Notes: generated from the letters alone by a model not told the origin. Shown: positions 8,140 to 17,461, counted from the first letter of the stretch. The stretch is 64,000 nt of DNA from Christensenellaceae bacterium (GCA_022510815.1 JAFLST010000010.1:1-64000), one strand, 5' to 3'. Made by a program: numbers and translations.

Positions 8140-8658
8140 TTACTGGGCGTTGTGCGCGGCGTCAAGCAGGGCCAGCGTGTAGCTCAGGGTGTCGACCAGA
8201 GTCGCGCCCGAGACAACATCGACGAAATCGGCCTTGTTGTCGGCGGTGAAGCCCTCAACAGCAGCCTCAAGCTCGGCAATGGTCTTGCCGATCACGAAGG
8301 CCTCGATGGCGTCGTAGCTGGTAGCCACGGTCTGGCCACCGCGAGCGACCATGTTCGCACTGTACACTTCGTCGTTCTGACGCTTGGAGATCGCGACAAC
8401 CGTGGTCTCGTCCACCACGGCAATTTCCCCACCGTTGGGCAGAACAACAAACTGATCATTGGCATTGGTGAAGTAGATTTCGTCGATCTTCGCATCAACG
8501 ATCACACCATCCACCACGGCAACGGTCGCCACGGCAACACCATGGCTGTGGCAGGCAGCATACGCCACGCCGACCTTAGCGGCGGGGGCTTCATCGGCCA
8601 TCGCCATCACGGGCAGGAACATGCACAGGGCCATCAGCAGACAAAGAATGCGTTTCAT
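8140..8658 (-). CDS. Small secreted protein with FMN-binding/flavinylation-type motif
   Basis: A 172-residue protein with a signal peptide (residues 1-21, cleavage after AMA) and no lipobox cysteine. Near its C-terminus (about residues 147-153) it contains DVVSGAT, which fits the Dxx(S/T)GAT motif to which ApbE attaches FMN in NqrC, RnfG and related FMN-binding domains. The rest shows a short repeated beta-rich pattern and no recognised redox domain. The start at 8658 is fixed by GGAGGA 8-13 bases upstream. It may carry electrons or act as a degenerate FMN-binding domain outside the membrane; this is inference, and no apbE is in the window. Confidence 0.55.
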   Translation of the reverse strand: MKRILCLLMALCMFLPVMAMADEAPAAKVGVAYAACHSHGVAVATVAVVDGVIVDAKIDEIYFTNANDQFVVLPNGGEIAVVDETTVVAISKRQNDEVYSANMVARGGQTVATSYDAIEAFVIGKTIAELEAAVEGFTADNKADFVDVVSGATLVDTLSYTLALLDAAHNAQ

Positions 8659-8772
8659 CTTCACATTCCTCCTTCTTGTATCCCGTATAAGACGGGTTGA
8701 TGGGTTCATTATAGCATGGAGAAATGCGATTGTAAAGTAACGGAAATAATATAGTGAGCGTTCTGTATCGGG

Positions 8773-9330
8773 TCACTCCAGCACGACGGGCATGCCGTTT
8801 TCCCAGCGGATGGCTTGTCGGTTTCCCAACCGGAGGGGCTTGTCGGTGCGCACGCTGATGGCGCCGGGCTGTTCGCATGCCTCGTCGGGGCAGTGCACGT
8901 CCAGCGGGCGGGGGAGCAGGCCCAGATGCCCCGGATGCGCGGAGGAAAAGATGATGCTGCCTGCGCTGACGCCGATGACCACGCCGCCCTCCCGGATGTA
9001 CGCAAGAAGCTGCTCCCGGAAGCCCTGCTCGTTGATGCGCCGCAGCAGATAGCGCGTGTTGCCGCCGCACAGGTACACGATGTCCCAGCGCTGAGAGAGC
9101 GCTCCGTCGATGGGGTCATGAAGGTCGTGGACGGTGATGTTCTCCCGCGGGATGCCGATCTTAAGCAAATCGCCGAGGCATTTGGGCAGCACCTCGATGG
9201 CGTCCGGGGTGTTGGCTGCCGTGGGGATGAACAGCGCCCGGGCATCGGAGGGCGGCTTGGGCAGCATCTGCAGAAAGGCGTCGGCGATGGCCTGCGTTTC
9301 AAGGCCGCAGGAGGTCAAAAGAACATTCAT
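8773..9330 (-). CDS. Peptidase S51 (dipeptidase E-like)
   Basis: A 185-residue protein of the class I glutamine-amidotransferase-like fold. Ser122 in IGVSAGSI is the expected nucleophile, in the GxSAG elbow of S51 peptidases, and LCGGNT (about residues 87-92) is the second family motif. PepE cleaves Asp-X dipeptides; cyanophycinase is a related alternative, but the protein is shorter and closer to PepE/YgaJ. The ATG at 9330 follows GGAGGAA. It is transcribed alone. Confidence 0.8.
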   Translation of the reverse strand: MNVLLTSCGLETQAIADAFLQMLPKPPSDARALFIPTAANTPDAIEVLPKCLGDLLKIGIPRENITVHDLHDPIDGALSQRWDIVYLCGGNTRYLLRRINEQGFREQLLAYIREGGVVIGVSAGSIIFSSAHPGHLGLLPRPLDVHCPDEACEQPGAISVRTDKPLRLGNRQAIRWENGMPVVLE

Positions 9331-9375
9331 TGTATTTCCTCCTTGATACAAGAACTTATGTTCGTATTATAACAT

Positions 9376-9403
9376 GAAAAAAGCAGCCTTGTCAAGGCTG
9401 CTT
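9376..9403 (-). terminator. Terminator overlapping the phosphoesterase stop codon
   Basis: AGCAGCCTT-gtc-AAGGCTGCT with a T-run on the minus strand; its first arm begins inside the stop codon of the luxS-phosphoesterase unit. Confidence 0.8.
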
Positions 9404-10106
9404 ACTTGTTTCTGGAGTAAATACCCGTTCTGATTTCCCGGATGTACGCGTCCCGGAAGGGCAGACCGTCATCTGCCATGGCTGCAGCGACGGCGGCCTC
9501 GTTGTCGTAGGGCACGGAGAGGATGGTCATCTGCAGGGGACCCGGCTCGGCGCTGTCCAGCTTGCCATCGACCAGCAGCGCGTGAGCCTTCGGCACCCCC
9601 ATGTTGTTGCCGACGCTGCCGGTGTTGACGATGTAGCCCGCGTCAAGGGTGCGCAGGAAGGGCCGATGACAATCCGCGAAGATCACGCCGCCATAGGTTT
9701 CGCCGCCGGAGGTAAAGCATTCGCTGAGCTTTTCCTTGTCGTTCTGCACCTGAAGCAGCTCTGTCACCGGGCGGCCGTGGAAGAGGCGGAACCGGGTGCC
9801 GCTGATGAGCGCGTCCATTTCCCGGGGCAGGCTGTTCAGCCACGCCAGACGCTCCGGCCCGAGCTGATCCCAGTAATAAGTGTCCGCCGGGAAATGCTTT
9901 CCCCCGATGCCGTAGTCCCAGTTGCCGCCGATGAAGCGCGCGCAGTGCTCCCTTGCCCAGTCGCAGGTTTCGCGGCTCTGGGGGCCTTTGCCCACCGCGT
10001 CGCCCAGAAACCAGATTTCATCAACGCGCAGCTCCGACAGGGCGCGTTCCATGGCCAGCGTCGCGGGCAGGTTGCCGTGCAGGTCGCCCAGGATCGCGAT
10101 GCGCAT
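9402..10106 (-). CDS. Calcineurin-like metallophosphoesterase (YfcE/Metallophos_2 type)
   Basis: A 234-residue phosphoesterase. The metal ligands follow the family order: GDLHGN (residues 7-12), FLGDAVGKG, GNWDYGI, LFHGRP and the C-terminal VNTGSVGNN. The substrate is unknown; related proteins are broad phosphodiesterases or protein phosphatases. The start at 10106 follows AGGAGGT; longer in-frame reading runs back into luxS. It lies 13 bases downstream of luxS and is probably co-transcribed with it. Confidence 0.8.
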   Translation of the reverse strand: MRIAILGDLHGNLPATLAMERALSELRVDEIWFLGDAVGKGPQSRETCDWAREHCARFIGGNWDYGIGGKHFPADTYYWDQLGPERLAWLNSLPREMDALISGTRFRLFHGRPVTELLQVQNDKEKLSECFTSGGETYGGVIFADCHRPFLRTLDAGYIVNTGSVGNNMGVPKAHALLVDGKLDSAEPGPLQMTILSVPYDNEAAVAAAMADDGLPFRDAYIREIRTGIYSRNK

Positions 10107-10119
10107 GCGATTTACCTCC

Positions 10120-10584
10120 TTACGCGGGATAGACGGTGGTCTCGGGCGTGCAGCCTTCCAGCACCTTGACATAGGCGGCGGCTTCCCGCTTGGCCTCCGG
10201 CAGGTCGTGCTCAAGATAGTTGCCGCACTCGATCTGCTTCGCGCCGGGAATCTCGCCCTCGAAAGCAGCGGAGAACTCGAAGGCCGCCTTCGTCAGCGCG
10301 ATGACCTCCGCCTGCGGCACGCTGTCCCGCAGGATCATGTAGAAGCCCGTGCGGCAGCCCATGGGGCCGAAGTAGATCACGCTGTCGGACAGCGCCGAGG
10401 AGCGGACGTAGGTCGCCACGAGATGCTCCAGCGTGTGCAGCGCCCCCTGCGCGATATAATCCCCGCGGTTGGGGTATTTCAGCCGCAGGTCGTAGGTGAT
10501 GCAGTCGCCGTCCACGCGGGAGACGTACAGCCCCGGGACGAGCGTATCGTGATTGATGGTGAAGGACGCGATCTTGCGCAGCAT
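10120..10584 (-). CDS. luxS: S-ribosylhomocysteine lyase
   Basis: This 154-residue enzyme splits S-ribosylhomocysteine into homocysteine and the AI-2 precursor. The metal ligands His50 and His54 (HTLEH) and Cys120 (IECGN) and the catalytic Cys77 (GPMGCRTG) are present, and length matches the family. Ribosome site CGAGGAGG precedes the ATG. A metallophosphoesterase follows in the same unit, and an AI-2E family membrane protein is transcribed divergently from the next promoter. Confidence 0.96.
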   Translation of the reverse strand: MLRKIASFTINHDTLVPGLYVSRVDGDCITYDLRLKYPNRGDYIAQGALHTLEHLVATYVRSSALSDSVIYFGPMGCRTGFYMILRDSVPQAEVIALTKAAFEFSAAFEGEIPGAKQIECGNYLEHDLPEAKREAAAYVKVLEGCTPETTVYPA

Positions 10585-10615
10585 GACGGATGCCTCCTCG
10601 ATGTTGGAATGGTCT

Positions 10616-10645
10616 ATTATAGCATGGAAGCGGGTGATTTCACAA
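10616..10645 (-). promoter_or_regulatory. Promoter of luxS
   Basis: On the minus strand TTGTGA (10640-10645), 18-base spacer, TATAAT (10616-10621), 31 bases before the luxS start. Confidence 0.6.
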
Positions 10646-10703
10646 GCGGGCAGCAGGAGGTCGAAGGATGAAAGTTCCTGCCTCGTTTTGGTGAATCTGC
10701 GGA

Positions 10704-10732
10704 TTGACAGCTTGCCCCGGCCACACTATAAT
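10704..10732 (+). promoter_or_regulatory. Consensus promoter of the AI-2E family gene
   Basis: TTGACA (10704-10709), 17 bases, TATAAT (10727-10732): a perfect vegetative promoter, back to back with the luxS promoter. Confidence 0.8.
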
Positions 10733-10765
10733 AAGAACAAAGGTTTTGTGAAAGCAGGTGAGCCG

Positions 10766-12010
10766 TTGGAACCAAAGAAATACCCCTATCTGAGACTGGG
10801 TGTCACGCTCTTCGTCAGTCTCGCGGCGGCGATCACCTTCGTGTTCCTGCTGCTGCGGATTGACGACATCAAGAACTTCTGGGACACGGTGACGACTGGT
10901 CTGCGGCCGGTGATCGTGGGTGTGGCGCTGGCGTATCTGCTGTACCACTCCTGCGCGGCGCTGGAAAAGCGCATGACAAGGCTGGGCAGGGGGGCCAGAC
11001 CGCTGTCGGTGGCTCTTGTGATGCTGATCGTCGTCAGCATCATCGCCATGTTCTTCGCGTCGGTGCTGCCGCAGCTGATTCAGAGCATCCGCAGTCTGGT
11101 GACGAATCTGCCCGGCATGGTGCAGACGCAGCTTGACCGGCTCAGCGCGCAGCTTGAGGGTCAGACCGAGGTGGCGGAGCAGGTCATGCAATGGGTTGAG
11201 TCCATCGAGAATCAGCTGATGGACTGGATTCGCTCGAACATGCTCTCCACCGTGTCAGTGCTCTCCCGCAGCGTGCTGACCCTCAGCGGTGTGGTGCTGG
11301 ACCTGCTGATCTCGATGATCGTGGCGATTTATCTGCTGCTGGATCGGGAGCGCTATGTGGCGCAGCTGCGCAAGCTGTTCTTTGCCGCGAGCCGCAAATC
11401 CCGCTGGAACGGCGCGATTCTCGATGCTTTCCATCAGGCGAACAACATCTTCAGCGGCTTCATTTCCGGCAAGCTGATTGACTCGCTGATCGTCGGCGTG
11501 GTGTGCTTCATCTGCCTGACGGTGATGCGGATGCCCTATGCGCTGCTGGTGAGCGTGATCGTGGGCGTGACCAACATCATCCCGATGTTCGGGCCCTTCA
11601 TCGGCGCGATCCCCAGCGCGTTCCTGATCCTGCTGGTCTCTCCGGGCAAGTGTCTGGCGTTTCTGATCTTCATCGTCATCCTCCAGCAGATCGACGGCAA
11701 TGTCATCGGCCCCCGCATTCTGGGCAACTCGACGGGCCTGTCGGCGTTTTATGTCATCGCGTCCATGCTGCTGTTCAACCAGCTTCTGGGCTTCATGGGC
11801 ATGGTGATCGGCGTGCCGCTGTTTGCGACGCTGTACTATGTGGTCAAGCGCGCGGCGGAGTTCTCGCTCCGGCAGATGGACATGCCCGTGGAGACGGAGG
11901 CATACGCGGCGGTACCCTACAACGGTCAGCAGCCGCAGAAGGAAACTGCCCCGGAAGTCAAGCCCAAGGCAAGCGTAAAGCCAAGGGCAAAATCGAGGAC
12001 AAGAAAATGA
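10766..12010 (+). CDS. AI-2E family transporter (PerM/YdiK-like)
   Basis: About 414 residues with an N-terminal pair of membrane helices, a helical extracytoplasmic stretch (about residues 100-160) and a C-terminal block of five or six helices containing [15 protein letters not shown] and the family motif [12 protein letters not shown]. The last 50 residues are basic and Pro/Lys-rich. The start is either TTG at 10766 (AGGTGA, spacing 5) or GTG at 10748 (AAAGG). One member, TqsA, exports AI-2, but many relatives are Na+/H+ antiporters or unknown. The divergent luxS makes an AI-2 link worth testing. Confidence 0.8.
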   Translation: MEPKKYPYLRLGVTLFVSLAAAITFVFLLLRIDDIKNFWDTVTTGLRPVIVGVALAYLLYHSCAALEKRMTRLGRGARPLSVALVMLIVVSIIAMFFASVLPQLIQSIRSLVTNLPGMVQTQLDRLSAQLEGQTEVAEQVMQWVESIENQLMDWIRSNMLSTVSVLSRSVLTLSGVVLDLLISMIVAIYLLLDRERYVAQLRKLFFAASRKSRWNGAILDAFHQANNIFSGFISGKLIDSLIVGVVCFICLTVMRMPYALLVSVIVGVTNIIPMFGPFIGAIPSAFLILLVSPGKCLAFLIFIVILQQIDGNVIGPRILGNSTGLSAFYVIASMLLFNQLLGFMGMVIGVPLFATLYYVVKRAAEFSLRQMDMPVETEAYAAVPYNGQQPQKETAPEVKPKASVKPRAKSRTRK

Positions 12011-12016
12011 TACAGT

Positions 12017-12046
12017 GCCCGTTTCGCTTGTGGAACGGGCCTTTTT
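12017..12046 (+). terminator. Terminator after the AI-2E family gene
   Basis: GCCCGTT and AACGGGC arms around a 10-base loop, followed by CTTTTTG. Confidence 0.8.
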
Positions 12047-12056
12047 GTATGCCCAT

Positions 12057-12085
12057 TTCCCAAAAAAGCGAAAGTGTGCTATAAT
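12057..12085 (+). promoter_or_regulatory. Promoter of the mnmG operon
   Basis: Perfect TATAAT (12080-12085) with a weak -35 TTCCCA 17 bases upstream, 28 bases before the mnmG start. Confidence 0.5.
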
Positions 12086-12113
12086 GTTTCCTGACGAAAG
12101 GAAGGGACGAACC

Positions 12114-13976
12114 ATGCCGGATTTGGTGGTCATTGGCGCGGGGCACGCGGGGTGCGAGGCGGCGCTGGCGGCGGCGCGCATGGGCATCGGCACGCTGCTG
12201 CTCACGCTCAACATGGACGGCGTGGCCCTCATGGCCTGCAACCCGGTGATCGGCGGTTCGGCAAAGGGGCATCTGGTGCGGGAAGTGGACGCGCTGGGCG
12301 GTGAGATGGGCCGGGCGATCGACGACACCTTCCTCCAGAGCCGGATGCTGAACACCTCGAAGGGCCCCGCGGTGCATGCCCTGCGCGCGCAGGCGGACAA
12401 GCAGCAGTATCAAAACCGCATGCGCCGGGCGCTGATGACCCAGCCGCGGCTGACCATCCGTCAGGGCGAGTGCGCCTCCATCGAGACGGAGAACGGCCAT
12501 GTGACCGCCATCACCACGGTGACCGGGCAGCGGATTCCCTGCCGGGCGATGATCGTGGCGGGCGGCGTGTATCTGCGCAGCCGGATCATCATCGGCGAGG
12601 CCCAGTGGGAGGGCGGCCCTCAGGGGCTCATGAGTGCGCCGAGGCTGTCGGGCTGTCTGGAGGAGCTGGGCTTCTCCCTCCGGCGCTTCAAGACCGGCAC
12701 GCCCGCCCGCATTGATGAGCGCACCATCGACTTTGACGAGATGACGCCTCAGCCCGGCGACGAGCCTGTGGTGCCCTTCTCCTTCATGACCGACCGGGAG
12801 CTGCGCAACACGCGCATGTGCTACCTGACGTGGACAAATGCCGAGACCCACGATATCATCAGGCAGAACCTGCACCGCGCGCCGATGTATTCCGGGGCCA
12901 TTCATGGCGTCGGCCCGCGCTACTGCCCCAGCATTGAGGACAAGATCGTCCGCTTTGCCGACAAGGACAGGCATCAGATTTTCCTCGAGCCGGAGGGCGC
13001 CCAGAGCCTTGAGTGGTATGTGCAGGGCATGTCCAGCTCGCTGCCGGAGGACGTGCAGTGGCGCATGTACCGCTCCATTCCCGGCCTGCGGCGCTGCGAG
13101 CTGACCCGGCTGGCCTATGCCATCGAGTATGACTGCATCGACAGCCGTGAGCTGAGGCCCACGCTGGAGAGCCTGCGGGTGAACGGGCTGTACTTCGCCG
13201 GTCAGGTGAACGGCACCAGCGGCTACGAGGAGGCCTCGGCGCAGGGCATCCTCGCGGGCATGAACGCGGCGCTGAAGCTGCAGGGAAAGGCGCCCTTCGT
13301 CCTGACCCGGGACATGGCCTACATCGGCGTGCTGGCGGACGACCTGACCACCAAGGGTGCCGACGAGCCCTACCGCATGATGACCTCACGGGCGGAGCAC
13401 CGTCTGTCCCTGCGGCAGGATAACGCCGACCTGCGGCTGACGAGGCTCTCTCACGAGGCTGGCTTGGCGGATGACGAGCGCCTTGAGCGCACGGAGAAAA
13501 AGGCCCGTGACACGGCGCAATTGCTGGGTGAGCTCAGGCAGACCCGCTACACCCCCGGCCTTGACCGGGACGCGTGGCTCAGCCGCCATGGGCAGCCCGT
13601 ACCTCCGGCGACGCTGACCGCGGAGGAGCTTCTGCGCCGCCCGGAGATTGGCCTGAAAGAGCTGTCCGAGCTGACCCCGGGCCTGTCGGCCTTCCCGGAA
13701 AACGCGCGGGAACAGGCCGAGATCGCCGTGAAGTACGCGGGCTATCTGGACAAGCAGGACGCGCTGATTCGCCGGGCACGGCAGCTTGAGGATACGCTGC
13801 TGCCTGAGGACGCGCCCTACGAGACCATCGAGGCCCTGCGGCTGGAGGCCCGGCAGAAGCTGGCCCGGCAGAAGCCCCGTTCGCTCGGCGCGGCGAGCCG
13901 CATCCCCGGCGTGTCCCCGGCGGACGTGGCGGTGCTGATGGTCTGGCTGGAAAAACAGGGCCGGAATCCCGCATGA
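12114..13976 (+). CDS. mnmG: tRNA 5-carboxymethylaminomethyluridine-34 synthesis enzyme MnmG
   Basis: A 620-residue FAD protein that, with MnmE, modifies the wobble uridine of several tRNAs. The dinucleotide-binding start is [20 protein letters not shown], followed by the GidA signatures [20 protein letters not shown] (residues 43-62) and [10 protein letters not shown], and the C-terminal helical domain. The ATG at 12114 follows GAAAGGAAGGG. mnmE and rsmG, common neighbours, are absent; here it heads an operon with DUF5665, lspA and rluD. Confidence 0.95.
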   Translation: MPDLVVIGAGHAGCEAALAAARMGIGTLLLTLNMDGVALMACNPVIGGSAKGHLVREVDALGGEMGRAIDDTFLQSRMLNTSKGPAVHALRAQADKQQYQNRMRRALMTQPRLTIRQGECASIETENGHVTAITTVTGQRIPCRAMIVAGGVYLRSRIIIGEAQWEGGPQGLMSAPRLSGCLEELGFSLRRFKTGTPARIDERTIDFDEMTPQPGDEPVVPFSFMTDRELRNTRMCYLTWTNAETHDIIRQNLHRAPMYSGAIHGVGPRYCPSIEDKIVRFADKDRHQIFLEPEGAQSLEWYVQGMSSSLPEDVQWRMYRSIPGLRRCELTRLAYAIEYDCIDSRELRPTLESLRVNGLYFAGQVNGTSGYEEASAQGILAGMNAALKLQGKAPFVLTRDMAYIGVLADDLTTKGADEPYRMMTSRAEHRLSLRQDNADLRLTRLSHEAGLADDERLERTEKKARDTAQLLGELRQTRYTPGLDRDAWLSRHGQPVPPATLTAEELLRRPEIGLKELSELTPGLSAFPENAREQAEIAVKYAGYLDKQDALIRRARQLEDTLLPEDAPYETIEALRLEARQKLARQKPRSLGAASRIPGVSPADVAVLMVWLEKQGRNPA

Positions 13977-14018
13977 TAACGCCCGCAATCCGTCATCCTA
14001 TCCATCGGGGAGGCGGCT

Positions 14019-14303
14019 ATGCGGGCAAAGTGGCAGACAGTATTGGAGCGGCTGGACGGGCACATGGAACGGCTGGAGCGGCTGCGCCTGCCGGAGTACA
14101 TCCGCTACATCGAGAACCGACGGCGGTTCATGCTGATGCAGTTCCTCGGCGGACTGGCCCGGGGGCTTGGCATGGCCGTGGGGTTCACGATCCTCGGCGC
14201 GGTGCTGGTGCTGGTGCTGCAGGGGCTGGCTCAGCGCAACCTCCCGGTGATCGGGGACTTTCTGGCGGATATCGTGACGATTGTGCAGCGCAGATTGGAG
14301 TGA
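14019..14303 (+). CDS. DUF5665 membrane protein
   Basis: A 94-residue protein with an amphipathic, Arg/Glu-rich N-terminal helix (residues 1-38), one long membrane segment (about 45-70) and the conserved tail NLPVIGDFLADIVTIVQ. This matches the clostridial DUF5665 family, whose function is unknown. Ribosome site GGGGAGG precedes the ATG. It sits between mnmG and lspA. Confidence 0.75.
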   Translation: MRAKWQTVLERLDGHMERLERLRLPEYIRYIENRRRFMLMQFLGGLARGLGMAVGFTILGAVLVLVLQGLAQRNLPVIGDFLADIVTIVQRRLE

Positions 14304-14307
14304 GGGC

Positions 14308-14772
14308 ATGAAACGGTATCTGTGGATCGCGGCGGCGGTGGTGATCGCTGACCAGCTGGTGAAGGCCCTCGCGCGGGGGTTATCCGGCCCGGTGACGCTG
14401 ATTCCGCGTGTCATCGGCCTGCGCTACAGCGAGAACACGGGCATGGCCTTCAGCCTGCTGAACAGGCACACATGGCTGCTGACGCTGCTGTCCCTGCTGC
14501 TGATCGTCTTCGGCTGGCTGGTGCTGCGGCGATACCGGCTGGGGCGGCTGTCGCGGGTCGCGGCGATGCTGATGCTCGGCGGCGCGGTGGGCAATCTGAT
14601 TGACCGGCTGTTTGTGGGCTATGTGGTGGATATGTTTGAGCTGCTGCTGTTCCGCTTCGCCATCTTCAACGTGGCGGACGTGGCGCTGACGCTGGGCGGA
14701 GCGCTGCTGGCGGTGACGCTGCTGTTCTTTCCGAAGGATTGGAGCTTGAAGCATGGAGATACAGAGGATTGA
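14308..14772 (+). CDS. lspA: Lipoprotein signal peptidase
   Basis: A 154-residue membrane aspartic protease that cuts signal peptides from lipid-modified prolipoproteins. The family blocks NTGMAFSLL, GGAVGNLIDRL and FNVADVALTLG are present; catalytic aspartates are Asp99 and Asp124. Four membrane helices are visible. The ATG at 14308 follows GAGTGAGGG, overlapping the end of the DUF5665 gene region. The 3' end overlaps rluD by 20 bases, the usual lspA-rluD arrangement. Confidence 0.95.
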   Translation: MKRYLWIAAAVVIADQLVKALARGLSGPVTLIPRVIGLRYSENTGMAFSLLNRHTWLLTLLSLLLIVFGWLVLRRYRLGRLSRVAAMLMLGGAVGNLIDRLFVGYVVDMFELLLFRFAIFNVADVALTLGGALLAVTLLFFPKDWSLKHGDTED

Positions 14773-15679
14773 GTGCCCCGCGGACGGACGGCGGCTGGAT
14801 GTGCTGCTGGCGGAGAAATCGGGGCTGACCCGCTCTCGGGTAGCGGCGCTGATGGACGAGGGGAACGTCACTGTCGACGGGCAGGCAGAGACCAAGGCCG
14901 GGGCCAAGCCCAAGCCGGGGCAGGTCGTGTGCCTGACGGTGCCCGCGCCCAAGCCTGCCATCCCCGAGGCGCAGGACATCCCGCTGACGATTCTCTACCA
15001 GGATGATGACCTTGCCGTGGTGGTCAAGCCCTGCGGCATGGTGGTGCATCCGGCGGCGGGCAATGAGGACGGCACGCTGGTCAACGCGCTGCTGCATCAC
15101 CTTGACAGCCTCGGGGGCATCGGCGGCGAGCTGCGGCCGGGCATCGTGCACCGGCTGGACAAGGATACCTCCGGGCTGCTGCTGGTGGCCAAGAACGATC
15201 AGGCCCAGCTTGCCTTGAGCCGCCAGCTTCAGGAGCGCCTGATGGAGAAGCATTATCGGGCGCTGGTGGAGGGAAACATCAGGGAAGAAGCTGGCCGCGT
15301 CGAGGCCGCCATTGCCCGCAGCAAAAAGGACCGCAAGAAGATGGCTGTCGATCCGGAGGGCAGGGAAGCCGTCACGGAATGGCAGGTGCTTGAGCGGGGC
15401 AGGGGCGTGACCCTGCTGGATGTGCACATCCTCACGGGCCGGACGCATCAGATTCGCGTGCACATGAAGCATATCGGTCATCCGGTCTGCGGCGACCCGA
15501 TCTATGGCAGCGGCAGGGGCGCGAAGGTCTCCCGGCTGATGCTGCACGCCTACTCGCTGGCCTTCACGCATCCGGCTACCGGGGAGCGCATGACGTTCAC
15601 CGCGCCGCTGCCGGAGGCATTCCTTGCCTCTGCGAAGGGCAACGGCATTGACTTGAATGAAGGAGGAAGCACCCTGTGA
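14753..15679 (+). CDS. rluD: Ribosomal large subunit pseudouridine synthase, RluD family
   Basis: A 308-residue RluA-family enzyme. It has an N-terminal S4 RNA-binding domain (about residues 14-60) and the catalytic domain with HRLDKDTSGLLLVAK, in which Asp136 is the nucleophile, and the family RTHQIRVH block. The exact target uridines (RluD, RluC or RluA type) cannot be told from sequence. The start lies inside lspA; the stop overlaps the next GTG start. Confidence 0.92.
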   Translation: MEIQRIECPADGRRLDVLLAEKSGLTRSRVAALMDEGNVTVDGQAETKAGAKPKPGQVVCLTVPAPKPAIPEAQDIPLTILYQDDDLAVVVKPCGMVVHPAAGNEDGTLVNALLHHLDSLGGIGGELRPGIVHRLDKDTSGLLLVAKNDQAQLALSRQLQERLMEKHYRALVEGNIREEAGRVEAAIARSKKDRKKMAVDPEGREAVTEWQVLERGRGVTLLDVHILTGRTHQIRVHMKHIGHPVCGDPIYGSGRGAKVSRLMLHAYSLAFTHPATGERMTFTAPLPEAFLASAKGNGIDLNEGGSTL

Positions 15680-15870
15680 AAGCGACGGAACTGACAGGCA
15701 AGAAGTGCTACAATCATCTGGGCGGGAAGCTCGGCGCCGCGCTGTTCGCCTTCCTCATTGAGGACGGCTGGATTGCCGCGAAGGAAGCCGCGCCGACCAC
15801 CTATGAGCTGACGGAAAAGGGCATGGAGCGTCTCCGGGAGATGGGGATGGAGCTGCCGGACGCCCTGTAA
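15676..15870 (+). CDS. Small winged-helix protein (ArsR C-terminal-like)
   Basis: A 64-residue protein starting with GTG at 15676, overlapping the rluD stop, with GAAGGAGG upstream. The segment HLGGKLGAALFAFLIEDGWI followed by TTYELTEKGMERLREMG resembles the C-terminal winged-helix half of ArsR-family regulators, in which a beta wing and the final helix follow an HLAGxLG-type turn. The DNA-reading N-terminal half is missing, so it is probably a protein-binding module or a minimal domain. Its place after rluD may be only transcriptional. Confidence 0.6.
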   Translation: MKATELTGKKCYNHLGGKLGAALFAFLIEDGWIAAKEAAPTTYELTEKGMERLREMGMELPDAL

Positions 15871-15913
15871 GCGCATCTCAAACCAGTCACAGAACACGGA
15901 TATTTGATGAACA

Positions 15914-15960
15914 CAAAACCGCCCGAACCGAAGCAATCTGCATGGGTACGGGCGGTTTTA
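15914..15960. terminator. Bidirectional terminator
   Basis: AAAACCGCCCG (15915-15925) and CGGGCGGTTTT (15949-15959) form an 11-base stem with a 23-base loop and T-runs both ways, between the mnmG operon and the convergent metallo-hydrolase. Confidence 0.75.
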
Positions 15961-16018
15961 TCATGCTCTTTTATCAATCAGGAGGAGCGACGTATGCGGG
16001 GCAGCGGGCAATTCTTCA

Positions 16019-17461
16019 CTACGGATGGCGCTCCACGGAATAATCCAGTTTGCATCCGTGCGCGCCGAAAATCTGCCATTGTCCGGCGCCAAGCCGCTGG
16101 AAGATCGCTTTCCGTTCCGCTGCGCATATCGCGGCGTTTGTGTCCACGGATGTCATGAGGATCGGGGCATATTGATTATAGCGTGCCTGTTCGTCGGTGA
16201 AGCCGTGGATATTGACGTAGACGTCGCCGGTGAAAGCAATACGGTGCTCATAGTCAATCAGGACGATCTCGCCCGGCAGGTGCCCGCCCTGTCCTTCATA
16301 GACTTCAAAATGCAGGTCACAGAAATCAAAGAAGCCGATCTGACTGAGCGGAACATGCTGCTCCTCATCATTGCCCCACAGCGCCTTGACCTTGTCCGGT
16401 TCGGGCGGGCGATAGCCGGTCAGCGTCTTGCAGATGTTGATATAGGGCCGATGCAGGGCGTTGCGCTCCCGGAATCCGTATTGCCGGTCATATTCCGCTT
16501 TCAGGCAGTCTGCGCTCTTGCGGCTGGCCAGCACCCGGTCAAACAGCGGAAGCAGACCGCAGTGATCCACGTCCGCATGGGTGATGAGGACCGTCTTTTC
16601 CATGCGGTCATAGTCCGGCAGGAGCTTCCGGAAGATGGCCTCCATTTCCTCCCGGTAGCAGGCATAGCCCGTGTCGATCATGAGCGTCTGGTCGCCACTG
16701 CGCAGAATCGCCGTGTTGCTGCCGCAGGGCGGCTCGATCAGCGTCAGCTCCGTCCGCTCCGTCAGGCGGTGCGTCGTGATGCGGGGTGAGAAGGACGCGC
16801 CGCGATAGGAGGCCAGCATCTCGGCAAAGCGGCCAATGCTGTCAAAGGTGCGATACGGCGATAGGCCCTGCTCATCCAGCGTCTGCATGGCAAGGTTGGT
16901 ATGAATCAGCAGATTCTCCCGCATCTCGGCGGACAGACCGATGCTCTTGGCAATGCCGGACACAAAGGAATGATAGAAGATGCCGTTGTCGTAGACCTTT
17001 TCGGTGTTGTCGTAGTGGATGACCCGAACCTCGCACAGCTCCTCCGCGCGAACCAGAAAGGCGGAAATGTCCTGCTCGTCATCGACCAGCAGGCCCATCT
17101 TGAAGAACTGGCGCTCCGTTCCGTTCTCCTGAGAGCTGATGTAGGAGATGTTGAAGTCGAAATCCTGAATGAGCTCCAGTATGGGCAGGACGCTGCCAGG
17201 CACGTCGCGCAGGGCAAACTCCAGCAGGAGGATGCGCTGGTCGTGTTCGCTGCTCTGCAGATACCCAATCTGCGCAAGCTGTTCATCCGCCATCATGAGC
17301 TGCTCCGGCGAGCCCTCGGCGTCGATAAACAGCGTATGCGAGTCGACAGCCTTGTTGTAGCTCACACGGGTGATGTTCAGGTCAAGCGACGCGAAGCAGC
17401 GGCTTGCTTTTAGAAACGCGCCGATGTGATCCGGCATCGTGGTGACGTAGGTCTTTTTCAT
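16019..17461 (-). CDS. Tandem ACT domains fused to a metallo-beta-lactamase-fold hydrolase
   Basis: A 480-residue protein. Residues 1-75 and 80-155 each look like ACT domains, the small-molecule-binding modules of amino acid enzymes (MPDHIGAFLKA and LRDVPGSVLPIL each open a beta-alpha-beta unit). A helical linker follows, then an MBL domain with LMIDTGY, the metal motif THADVDHCG (Asp in place of the second His, a known variant), GGHLPGEIVL and FTGDVYVN. The start at 17461 follows GAGAAGAGG. The substrate is unknown; an amino-acid-controlled hydrolase is inference. It is divergent from the nitroreductase cluster. Confidence 0.75.
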   Translation of the reverse strand: MKKTYVTTMPDHIGAFLKASRCFASLDLNITRVSYNKAVDSHTLFIDAEGSPEQLMMADEQLAQIGYLQSSEHDQRILLLEFALRDVPGSVLPILELIQDFDFNISYISSQENGTERQFFKMGLLVDDEQDISAFLVRAEELCEVRVIHYDNTEKVYDNGIFYHSFVSGIAKSIGLSAEMRENLLIHTNLAMQTLDEQGLSPYRTFDSIGRFAEMLASYRGASFSPRITTHRLTERTELTLIEPPCGSNTAILRSGDQTLMIDTGYACYREEMEAIFRKLLPDYDRMEKTVLITHADVDHCGLLPLFDRVLASRKSADCLKAEYDRQYGFRERNALHRPYINICKTLTGYRPPEPDKVKALWGNDEEQHVPLSQIGFFDFCDLHFEVYEGQGGHLPGEIVLIDYEHRIAFTGDVYVNIHGFTDEQARYNQYAPILMTSVDTNAAICAAERKAIFQRLGAGQWQIFGAHGCKLDYSVERHP

